Assembly: GCA_037176725.1 (NCBI GenBank)
Contig: JAZBRS010000029.1
Span: 127,195,001-127,259,000 of the forward strand
Reading direction: 5' to 3'
Source of the DNA: Posidonia oceanica
Taxonomy: Eukaryota; Streptophyta; Magnoliopsida; Alismatales; Posidoniaceae
DNA: 64,000 bases
Shown: in pieces, positions 54,694-64,000 of the stretch
Layout of the letters: each line of letters starts with the position of its first letter
How positions within the stretch are numbered: the first letter of the stretch is position 1
The notes under the pieces: model-generated
The model's database searches: none
Told to the model about the DNA's origin: nothing
Seen by the model: only the letters and a program-made list of their open reading frames with translations
Translations under genes and position numbers: made by a program

Positions 54694-56830
54694 ATGGCCT
54701 AGTACGTTAGTGAGCCTCTCTTCACTCCTATCACGGAGGGTGTTTCCACTCCGGCCCCTCCGGTTGCTCCTTCTGCCCCTCTTGTTCCCCCTCCGATGCC
54801 AGGGTTTCCTCCTCTGACGCCTCTAGGATCTCAATATGTCCTGGGACAGTGGCAAGCATCTCTTCCTCCGGATCCGGTCGTTGAGTCTATCTTGATGACC
54901 GTTACTCACGTTTCGGAGACCCCATTGCCCCCTCCTTCCCAGGGATACGTTGCCTTTGACATCCCTCCTACCACTGCTGCGACTTTTGCTATAGCACCTA
55001 CTCCTCCTGGACAGTCTGTGTCCATGCCATTTGCCTCTCAATCCTCGCCGGCACTGCACTCCAGTGTTCCTACTGACGGAACACCTGAGGCTCAGTACCA
55101 GCACCTGATGGAGCTTGCCCAGAGACTGCAGGGCATGGCTCTATCGGTTCGTCCCTCATCTGCTCCTGTCGCTCCTGAGGTTCCTTTGAGGCCAGCTCCT
55201 GCATTTCATGCATCTACCTCCACACCTCTGCCTCGACCATCGTCTCAACCGCTCACGGTTCCAACGATGGGGGCCCGGTTACCGCCTCCTTCTGCACAGC
55301 ACTTAGCACAGCATGCTCCTCTTCCTCCTGGTGGTCAGTCCTTTGGGCTGGCTGGAGCCCAGTACTCCACTGGCTCGCTGTCCGGCACCCTGCCTGTACA
55401 GCAACTGGTGCTCCAGCATCCTACCCCTCCCACAGCACAGCATGTCTTCTACCCTCCTCCCTTGCATCAGGCCCAGAACCCTGCATTCATCCCTGCATAC
55501 ACAGTTCCCCAGCACGGATATGTCGGCCATCCCGTTGCTCCACCAGGTGACGCTATGGTAGATCCAAAGGAGCACTTAGGTGCGACCCATTTGGTGTATG
55601 TGCTCACTACCCCTGCCAATCCCTCTCCTATGGCAGCAAATCCAGACCCCATTAACAACCAGATGGATGTCTTGGAAAAGGCACTACGACTAGTGCAGGG
55701 TACTGAGCACCAGACCTACCAATTTCGGGACCTCTGCTGCTTTCTAGAGGCGGTACTCCCTCCGAAGTTCAAAATCCCAGACTTCGAGAAATACAATGGT
55801 AGGGGCTGCCCTGTAGCACACCTGAAGGCGTATTGCGGTGATCTCGCTCAGCTTCAGGCTGACAAGAGGTTGCTGATCCGCCTGTTCCTAAAGAGCTTGA
55901 CCGGGCCGGCACTCAAGTGGTTCACATCGCTTGATATGTCAGCCATCAAGACTTGGAATGACCTCAGTCAGGCGTTCCTGGAACAGTACTCCTTCAACCT
56001 CGATCTAGTCCCAAAGCGGGCGGACTTGATCGCAATTAAGCAGAATTCCGACGAGCCGTTCGGGGAGTACGTCGGCCGCTGGCATGCCCTTGCTTCATAG
56101 GTCCGAGATAGACCCTCTGACAAGGAGTCTATTGAGATCGTTATCAAAGGGGCGCATCCATCTCTTGGAGCTCTGCTTAGTATCCAGCCAGTCACTACTT
56201 TTGCAGCACTTATCCGAGCTGGAGCGCACGTGGAGAGTTCTTTGCGGAGTGGCAACTTCCCGGCTCTCTCTGCGTTCGCTAAGCAGGCCGCAATCAGCAG
56301 TAACAGTGCCAACAGCAGTACTTCCAACAACAACAGCGGCAGCAGCAACAACCGTCTGAAGAAGAAGGACTCGCCGAAAACCGCTGTTGCGTTCGTCAAC
56401 TCTCTTGCTGTGCCTGTTCACTTGCCGTCCCAACCTGCCCCAGCTTAGATGGTGTATGCTCCTGCACCTAGGAATCCACCCACACCACAGATCACGACCA
56501 CCGCTAGACCGGTCTACCCTGCCGCACCGGTTCAGCAAGGCTCATACCAGAGGCAAAGAAGGCCACCCACTGAGAAACGGAAATTCGCCCCACTGGTGGA
56601 ACTGCTCACGGTCATCTTGCTGAAGGTTGCATCACTCCTGAAGTTCCCGGAGATTCGCCCGCTCCCAAATCCTTTGCCGCATTGGTTTAAGGCGAACCTC
56701 TTCTGCAATTTCCATCGAAGCGTCGGGCATTCGACGGACAATTGCTACTCCCTACGGAACGCTATTCAGGATCTAATCGAATCGGGAACGATTGTGATTG
56801 ACACGCACGAGGCATCCACTCAAGCACACA
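54694..56830 (+). pseudogene. gag: Tat-type gag (TAT-D), broken by stops
   Basis: ATG at 54694, but codon 3 is TAG. The same frame then runs open from 54703 to 56097. A Pro-rich N-terminal 300 residues is followed by the capsid core at about 55720-56090 (GRGCPVAHLKAYCGDLAQLQ, GPALKWFTSLDM, TWNDLSQAFLEQYSFNLD), a Ser/Asn-rich spacer and a variant zinc knuckle C-X2-H-X4-H-X4-C (56704-56745). Further stops at 56098 and 56446, both TAG. The frame is otherwise intact across 1.4 kb after the first stop, which points to recent loss by point mutation. Confidence 0.9.
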
Positions 56831-58640
56831 CACATGCATCTGTACATTCAGCTATTGCCCCTCATTCTGGCATCATCCACCAACCTCTATCGGAACACAC
56901 TTATCCGGGAGGGGCAGGAACCTCAAGCATTCATTCTGTCTTTCCCTTTGGGCCTACTACCTCTGTTGTAGACCCTTCTGATCTTATTTCTGATATCTCT
57001 GAGCCTTTCCCTATCAATCTCTATCCCGCGGTAGTTGCCGGCTCCGAGTCGGGAGTTCACATGATCTGACCGCGTGCCAGGCCGGAGCGCCCCTTCACGC
57101 CCCCTGCTGTGCTTCCTCAGGTTCAACCCCCCGTACACCTCCTACCTAGGGCCCAGCCTAGATCCCCTGTCCACCTCTTAAGGCGACCTCAGCTAGAATC
57201 CCCCATACATCTTCTAGGCAGACCTCAGTCTGCCCCTGCCTTCTCACCCCAACAACCTTACCATTTAGATAGACCTCAATACCCAGTAGGTCCCCCCGTA
57301 ACCCCTCCTGTGCTCACAGCACGTGCCCCGGTGGTTATTGATTTAACCCTGGACACCCATCGCGTCCCTTACAGCTACGCCACAGAAATGTGCGCGGAAG
57401 TAACGCGATCGGGGAGGGTCTACAGGCCTCCAGCACCAGCCATTAGGTCAAATCACCTTGAACCTGCTATGCCCCCACCCTCTAACCAACCCATAGCAGA
57501 CCCAGCCTCAAACCAACCTGTAGCAAGCCAAATCCCTGCCCAACCTGTAGCAGCCCAATCTCCTGCCACTACCCCTTTAGAGCTTGCCAAAACAACCCCT
57601 CCTGCTGCCAAGAAAAACCAACCCAAAGCAGACATAACCTCCTAACTTAAGAAGGTCAAAGCCGATATTTCCATTTGGGACCTAATCCACACCTCTACCG
57701 AACACCGCGAGGCTTTTCTTCGCGTGTTCCAGGCTGCCCGTGTGTCCCAATCTATTGAGCCTTCAGCCTTGGAAAGCATGGTAGGGATGATTACGGAGCC
57801 TCAGGTCATCTCTTTTACGAGCGATGAGCTGCCTCTGGCAGGGATTAATCACAATCAACCCCTGTTCGTCACGGTTCAGTTCAAAAACTTTCGCATTCCC
57901 CTAACACTGGTTGATAACGGGTCAGGCCTTAACGTCTACCCCTTGCGTACTGCAACCAAGCTCGGATTCAAAGCCGAGGACATCATGCCAGTTGTGAAGG
58001 GAATGACAGCTTTTGACAACACCCACCATGATGCTCTGGGGATCCTAATTATTCCTCTTGCTATCGGCCCGGTCGTCTTCGATATAGAATTCTATGTCGT
58101 CGACTTGAAGCCGAACTTCAATCTCCTGCTTGGGCGCCCTTGGCTTCACAAGCATCAGGTCCTTCCCTCGACCCTCCATCGAATGATAAAGTACCGTCGT
58201 GGCGATGATGTCATTGTCGTCATGGTGGAGAACTTTGAGAAGGAGCGGATCGAGGCAGTCTCCCCCGTCTCTTCACAAGCTATCCCGTTTGACCCTGAGA
58301 CTTCCGAAGCCTTGTATCGCGTTAACCGGTGCGAGCCAGTTAACTTCATTCCTGATCTTGAACACGCCAACTCCTTGGCTGTTCATAACAATCCCTTTCG
58401 AATGGTTGAGAATGTATGTCACAGGTGGGGTTACATAAAGGGTACACCGCTCGGGCGTCACGGCCAAGGGGTCGCAGAGCCGATCGTAGCAGCGGAACGG
58501 AGGAAATCTGAAGGCCTCGGTTATGTGCCTAAGTCCGACAAAGATCACTACTTTCAAATGGAGGATCAGGAACCTGCATCCCTAGAGACCTCACTAACTT
58601 TACCAGTGCAGGAGTTCTGGGATCAACTAATGATCAAGTC
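56831..58640 (+). pseudogene. TAT-D protease region
   Basis: Continues the gag frame through a Pro-rich segment (stops at 57067 TGA and 57643 TAA) into the protease frame (57724-58610). The loop is LVDNGSGLNVYP (Asp codon 57913) where most retropepsins have D-T/S-G; TAT-B also has Asn there. Downstream are FDIEFYVVDLKPNFNLLLGR and HRWGYIKGTPLGRHG. A frameshift near 58620 moves the coding frame, after which WVCIEDYYSDEE appears (58656). Cleavage of the polyprotein would be its role if the D-N-G loop is active. Confidence 0.75.
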
Positions 58641-59981
58641 ACGGTGCCGACGAAAGATTGGGTCTGCATTGAGGACTACTACTCGGATGAGGAGCAGTCT
58701 GGCACAACAGAGGCAGTCCCAACTGGTAGTAAGGCTCTGATCAATGCGGAAGCGCCCAGGTCAATTTGTTTGGCTCTTCCTTCAACAGATACAGCAGACA
58801 AATCAGCAGGCTCTGTGGCAGAACTGACAAGCTCTAACATTCCTGTAGCCACATCCACATTACAAGTACAGGCAGCAGCAGCAGCTCAGAAGTCAGAGAC
58901 ACTCCTTCTGGCACAATCAGGCAGGCTACCTGCGGTCGCAGTCGCGTCAGTACCGCTGTCACTCTCTCAGGAGCGACAGTCAGGCAACTCAGTCAGCAGC
59001 GCGACTCGGCCCGCTTCTGCAGCCGCGTCACCGAGAATGTAGCCGGCGCAGTCAGCTTCACATCCTCCTGCCGTAGAACAGCAACTCTCATGGCAGGACC
59101 CCATGGCATCAGAGGCCGCACTCTCACCGTCACCACCAGTTGCAGAGGACCAGTTGAGCATCATAGTCTCCCAGCCCTTGAGCCCTCAGAAGAGCACCTC
59201 TGCCTGCCCTCTAACTGCAATGGTGACCCTGGCAGCGTACCCATCTGTAGCCCCGCTGACCAGTCAGTTTGGATCTCCCATGCCGAAGCTGCCGCTATCA
59301 GGCGCGCCCGTGAGCCAAACCATGCAAATACCAAGGGCAGCGATCCATCTTGCAGCCGGGCCAGTGCCACAGGCCCTCGGCACCTACTACGTCGACTCAC
59401 CCTCAGATGAGGAAGAAGGAGTGGCGATAGAAGCCCAGGTCAATTCATGGATGTCCGACTTAGAGCTACTTTATCAAGAACAGCTCAAGTCGATAGCAGA
59501 AGACCTGGCAGAGCACCAAGCCGCAGAAAGGAAAGGGAAAGCTGTGGCTACGGACCCTCCTCTGCAAGAAGACCATGCCTCTATCATGATCTTAGAAGAA
59601 GATTCAGCAATACCGGACTCCCCTAGACCAAATGAGCTCATTACCCTCCAACTAGAAGGTGGGTCTAGGTGGTTTGAGCAACACATGCCTCACTTAGGCA
59701 GTGTAGCAAGCAGCAGTACCCAGATCAGCCACCAGTCCGGCATACCCTCCACAAGCACACTAGAAGACTCAAAGGAGGAAGCACTAGCAGTCCAAGCAGC
59801 AGCAGTAACAGAGCAGAAAGCAGAATCAGTAACAGAATCATCAGCAGCTTCAATAGCAGAGCCGTCAGCAGTATCAGCGACAGAATCAGCAAGGCCCTCA
59901 GCAGTATCAGCAGAGCACTCAGTAAAATCAGCCAGGCCAGAGCAAACAGAAGAAGTTGCTGGGACAGAGGTCGCGCACTGA
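58641..59981 (+). pseudogene. TAT-D low-complexity linker between protease and RT
   Basis: About 445 codons rich in Ser, Ala, Glu, Pro and Gln (repeats of ESVTES/AVSATES near 59830-59940), with stops at 59040 and 59979. One block (about 59380-59520: TYYVDSPSDEEEGVAIEAQV, then DLELLYQEQLKSIAEDLAEH) is conserved in TAT-B and looks like a short acidic helix or coiled coil of unknown function. Confidence 0.65.
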
Positions 59982-61211
59982 GGCTACAAGAATACTCGAG
60001 TAAGCGTGACCATCCTGAAGCGTCACCAGGGCCAAGCAGCGGAACATATACGCTCTTTCGACATCACAAATCCTTCTTTTGAGAAAGAGATCCTCTCGGA
60101 ACTTATTGCTTATGGAGAGGAGGATGATACGGGCGAGGACGAGACAGCCGAATCATTGCTCGAGTTCCGGCCCTACAACGACGACCCGGAAGGCCCCAAC
60201 CTTCATGTTGAAGAAGAAACAGAGGTTGTCAATATCGGCACAGCTGAGGAAGTCAGAGAGGTTCACATCAGTGCCCAGCTGTCCCCCCAGGCTCGAGCAG
60301 AGTTCATCGCATTCCTAAAAGAATATGCGGATGTCTTCGCCTGGAGTTATGAAGATATGGTTGGCCTTGACATAGAGATAGTGGTGCACAATCTATCCCT
60401 AGACCTAGATGCCAAGCCAGTAAAGCAGAAGCTGAGAAGATGGCGATCGCAGTGGCTGCTTATGATTAAAGAAGAGATCATGAAACAGCACAGAGTCAAT
60501 TTCCTCAAGGTCGTCCTTTATCCTGAGTGGCTGGCAAACATTGTACCTGTGTCCAAGAAAGATGGCCGCGTCCAGATCTACATCGACTATAGGGACCTGA
60601 ACAAGGCGAGTCCCAAGGACGACTTCCCATTGCCTCACATTGACGTCCTAGTCGACAACACAGCAGGCCACAAGATACTCTCCTTCATGGACGGCTTTTC
60701 TAGATACAATCAGATCAAAATGGCAGAAGAAGACATGGAAAAGACTTCATTCATCACCCCTTGGGGAGTCTTCTGCTACCAAGTCATGCCCTTCGGGCTG
60801 AAGAATGCTGGCGCAACCTATTAGAGGGCCATGACTGCGCTGTTCCACGACCTCATGCACCAAGAAGTGGAGGTCTATGTAGACGACATGATTGCTAAAA
60901 CAAAAGAGCCTGAAGATCATCTTGCCTGTCTAAAGAAGCTCTTTACCCGTCTACGGAAGTACAAGCTGCGCCTAAATCCCAACAAGTGTGTATTCGGGGT
61001 ATCATCTGGCAAACTGCTGGGCTACATTGTTAGCCAAAGGGGGATTGAGGTAGACCCGATGAAGGCAAAAGCCATCGTGGATATGCCACCCCCTCGGACT
61101 GAAAAAGAGGTCAGCAGTCTGCTTGGGCATTTACAATACATCAGTCGCTTCATTGCACAGCTTACGCCCATCTGTGAACCTATATTCAAGCTCCTGAAGA
61201 AGAATGCGTAG
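59982..61211 (+). pseudogene. pol: Tat reverse transcriptase (TAT-D)
   Basis: An acidic N-terminal part (FEKEILSELIAYGEEDDTG, ADVFAWSYEDMVGLD) precedes RT: VPVSKKDGRVQIYIDYRDLN, ASPKDDFPLPHID, FMDGFSRYNQIKM, TSFITPWGVFCYQVMPFGLK, then Y-V-D-D at 60876-60887 and the LNPNKCVFGVSSGKLLGYIV thumb start. One stop at 60822 (TAG; the family has Gln, A-T-Y-Q-R-A-M) and one at 61209 (TAG). All catalytic landmarks remain, so the enzyme was functional before the stops. Confidence 0.9.
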
Positions 61212-61700
61212 ATTCATTGGAGCGAGGAGTGTCAGGCTGCATTTGCCAAGATCAAGCAGCTGCTAATTAAGCCTCCTGTCTTGGTTCCCCCTACTCTAGG
61301 GAGACCCTTGCTTCTCTACCTTTCTACCACGCAGCATTCCATGGGCACCGTCATGGGCCAACACGACGAATCTGGTAGAAAGGAGCGCGCCATCTACTAC
61401 CTGAGCAAGAAGTTCAATGAATGCGAAGCCAGGTACAGTACGATAGAGAAGACTTGCTTGTCCCTCGTCTGGGCTACACAGAAATTGAGGCATTACATGA
61501 TGACATACCCAGTCCAGCTCTTAAGCCGGCATGATCCAATCAAGTTCCTCTTTCAAAAGCCAGCCATGGTAGGCAGATGTGATAAGTGGCAGGTGCTACT
61601 GTCTTAGTACGACATCACCTTTGTCACGCAAAAATCTATGAAGGGTCAAGCTATGGTGGACCATCTTGCTGATCTCCCACTGCCTGAATATCAGCCACTC
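61212..61700 (+). pseudogene. First RNase H (degenerate gypsy type, TAT-D)
   Basis: RPLLLYLSTTQHSMGTVMGQ, then RAIYYLSKKFNECEARYSTI, EKTCLSLVWATQKLRHYMM, and KSMKGQAMVDHLADLPLPE at the end. The usual first catalytic Asp of the D-A-S motif is not present (L-Y-L-S-T-T), as is typical of the inactive first RNase H in Tat elements. Stop at 61605 (TAG). Confidence 0.8.
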
Positions 61701-61922
61701 CAGACGCAGTTTCCAGATGAAGACATTCTGTTTGCAATGGAGGACTCTGAAAACAAAGACCCTGAAGATCAGGAGCAATGGCAGCTATACTTTGATGGTG
61801 CTGTAAACAAGAAAGGCCAAGGCGTAGGCGCTGCGCTAACAACGCCTCAGGGACAGATGATTCCCTTCTCCAGGAAGCTGACCTTCAAATGCACCAACAA
61901 TGAAGTAGAGTACGAGGCATGC
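61701..61922 (+). pseudogene. Second (archaeal-type) RNase H, cut off
   Basis: WQLYFDGAVNKKGQGVGAAL has the D-G-A-x-N start of the additional RNase H of the Tat clade, and KCTNNEVEYEAC reaches the E-Y-E-A motif, where the frame ends at the TAT-E LTR tip (61923). The remaining active-site residues and the integrase are not in the window. Confidence 0.8.
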
Positions 61923-64000
61923 TGTTGACACCCCATTTTGACAGGCTGAATTAAAGGATCTATCAGGCAGCTAGGAGAAACCTAAAACCATCCAAAACTT
62001 TAACCTAAAACCACACCCTCCCTTTAGCCTAAAACCATCCAAAACTTTAGCCTAAAACCATCCAAAACCTTAACCTAAAACCATCCAAGCCAAGGTCCAA
62101 ACTCACACCATTCTCTCTCTCTTTCCCCTCAAAACAAGCCCAAACTCAACCTAGGATTACCCCCTTTCCCGAACCTGAAAACTACCCAAAATCCATAGGA
62201 AAACTCACCCTTGCCGACTTAGCAAACCCACCAAAAGCCCGTAAAAATTCAAACCAAAACCACTCCCAAAAATCCTAGGAAACTTAGGCAAAACTACCCT
62301 TTTTCTACACCTCAAAACCCCTCCAAAACTTTCTCAAAACCAAACCAAAACCCTGGGACCAAGACTAGAAACCCTAGACCCCACACCTGCCAAATTTCAT
62401 CCCTTTTCGAAACCTCTAAGACCTTCTTTTGGCCAAATTATCGTTTTCTCTCTCCTGAATTATCCTTTTCTCTCTCCTCTCTCTCTCCTGATTAACCTCC
62501 TCCTTTTCATCCCCGTTTCTCCCACTTTTTTTGCCTGGCTGTGGGCCCCCCTTGTGCTTCCATCTGTTCTCCATCTTATTCCTATTTTTATCTTATTTTT
62601 ACCATTTTCCCTGATTTTCTAATATTTATTTTCCTTCCACTCCTATCTTTCCCCTTTCCTCCTCCATTTCCTCCTCTTTTTTTCTTTCCCCTTTCTTTTC
62701 CTTTCTTCCACTAAATCCTCAAAAACCTATAAAAACCTTAAAAAACCCGTAAAACTCTGAAACAAAAGGAAAAAACAAATCAAAACCCTAAAAAGAAATA
62801 ATTAAAGAACTTAAACAAACAATTAAAACAAAAACCTAACTAAATCCAACTAAAAAGAGAAATTAAGAATGCAATCCAAAAATACAAAATAAACAAAAGA
62901 AAATGTTGCAAAATCAAGTAAAAAAACCAAAATATAATCAAAACGAAACAAAAGTAAAACCTCATTAAAAATAATCAAAAACGAACCCTAAAAGAGAAGA
63001 AAACAATTAAAAACAATAAGACAAGTAATTAATTAAAAAACACTTAACAAATCTAAAAGAAGCAATCAAAAACTTGAAACAATTTAAAAACATTTAATTA
63101 AAAAACTCAACAAAAGAAATTTAACTAAAAAAAACATTAAAAGAATTTAACAAACAAGATCATAAAATAATTTTAAAAAGAAAACTTGAGAAAAGATCCT
63201 AAAAACTAAAAGACTAAAACTCCCCTAGTCAATTAAGAAACAATCCATTAAAAAAGGCCTAATTAAAAAATCCCAACTTAACAAGAAAAATTTGACTAAA
63301 AAACAATTAAAAAACTTAACAAACATTTAAACAAAATCAAAAAAACAATTTAAAGAAAACTCAAATCCTAAAATCTCAAATCAAAAGAGAAATTTAAACA
63401 ATTAAAACAATCAAAAAGAAAAAACTCAAAAGAAGAAAACCATTAATAATTCAAAAGAGTAATTATAAACAAAAAAAAGAAAATTAAAAACAGTTTGCCT
63501 TGAAACAAATCAGAAAAAGGAAAATCACAAATTAACAATTTTTCTTTCTCTTTTTCTTTCTTTCTTTTCTTCTTTCTTCTTCTTTTCTATTTCTTCTTCT
63601 TCTTTTATTTCTTTCCCTCCTCCTTCTGTTACAGCAGCCTTCTCCCCTCTGCCTTCCTCTTTTCTTTTTTCGCCACCACCCTACTCCCAATCGACAGCAC
63701 ACCATCGCCAGACCTGCCGCCCCTGCACACCTCCACCCTCCTGCAAACCTAGGCCGAGGCTTCTGTCATGGACAACTCGACAAGCAATCCGAGAAACCCA
63801 ACGGAAGAAAGCCAACAAACCAGACCTGTGGGAGAAAACCAGAGGGAAGCCATCCAGAACAGACCCCAGACCTTCCTCTCTCCCGTGTGCACTCCACCGG
63901 AGGAGAAAAGCCAAGCAACCCAAGGAAAAACCAGAGCAGACGGCCATCCAACCCAACTTCCTCTTCAAAACATCCAACACCCACACTCCATTGAAGAACT
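61923..64000 (+). mobile_element. Tat/Ogre LTR, partial (TAT-E)
   Basis: Starts TGTTGACACCCCATTTTGAC, as TAT-D does, and follows the same order of tracts: CCAAA words, CT-rich, T-rich, A-rich desert (62740-63540), CT-rich, then a C-rich stretch at the window end. By eye it differs from the TAT-D LTR by clearly more than a few percent, with many indels. The preceding sequence is RNase H coding, not a polypurine tract. It is therefore more likely the 5' end of a separate insertion than the 3' LTR of TAT-D; catgc (61918-61922) would be its target site. Confidence 0.75.

Larger units (their letters stand above)
47411..61922 (+). mobile_element. TAT-D: gag-pol Tat/Ogre element, truncated by TAT-E
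   Basis: Plus-strand element inserted in the TAT-C 5' LTR. 5' LTR 47411-53235 (5825 bp), tandem primer sites, a 1.3-kb leader, then gag, protease, linker, RT, a first RNase H and the beginning of a second (archaeal-type) RNase H, where TAT-E starts at 61923. Two RNase H domains mark the Tat clade, and the LTR length points to the Ogre group. Ten premature stops and one frameshift make it inactive. The integrase and 3' LTR should lie beyond TAT-E. Confidence 0.85.

Overview
This window is seed-plant nuclear DNA made almost entirely of nested LTR retrotransposons. No intact host gene is visible. The plant origin rests on the element families: Tat/Ogre-lineage Ty3/gypsy elements with very long LTRs and two RNase H domains, a Tekay/Del-type chromovirus pol, a Ty1/copia RNase H and a plant L1-type LINE remnant. 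The species cannot be named from this sequence. Every coding region is broken by stops or frameshifts.

Layout, left to right. 1-614 is the end of a Tat LTR on the minus strand (TAT-F). 768-21728 is a minus-strand element without coding capacity, with an initiator-Met primer site (CHR1). Its 5' LTR is split by a complete 14.65-kb minus-strand Tat element that carries gag but no pol (TAT-A, 4140-18789). TAT-A in turn contains a solo LTR (8956-11107) with a perfect 5-bp target duplication. 21729-25.4 kb is an AT-rich lower-copy island with a decayed LINE. 25.4-26.37 kb is the 3' end of a copia element, fused to a truncated minus-strand gag-pol Tat element (TAT-B, 26372-35421). 35422-36701 is a 1.28-kb slice of Tekay-type pol left between two Tat insertions. 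36702-47410 is a second gag-only Tat element (TAT-C, minus). Its 5' LTR is cut by a plus-strand gag-pol Tat element with a 5.8-kb LTR (TAT-D, 47411-61922). TAT-D's second RNase H is cut by the clean LTR start of yet another Tat element (TAT-E, 61923-64000, running off the window).

The Tat elements look like one mobilisation system. Two have gag through RT/RNase H (B, D) and two have only gag (A, C). All four share non-coding blocks: the LTR tip, a U5 block with a GGGGGTGCC/CACC hairpin, a tRNA-Arg-type primer site, and a leader block of about 300 bp upstream of gag. In both gag-only elements pol is replaced by arrays of small hairpins whose stems covary, by repeats with a Pol III B-box motif, and by a perfect splice donor directly after the gag stop codon. 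PBS-like sequences recur inside the LTRs, and TAT-D has its PBS in tandem, which suggests that LTR ends have moved outward over time. These points are the main second-look candidates. All functional statements are inferences from sequence reading alone.
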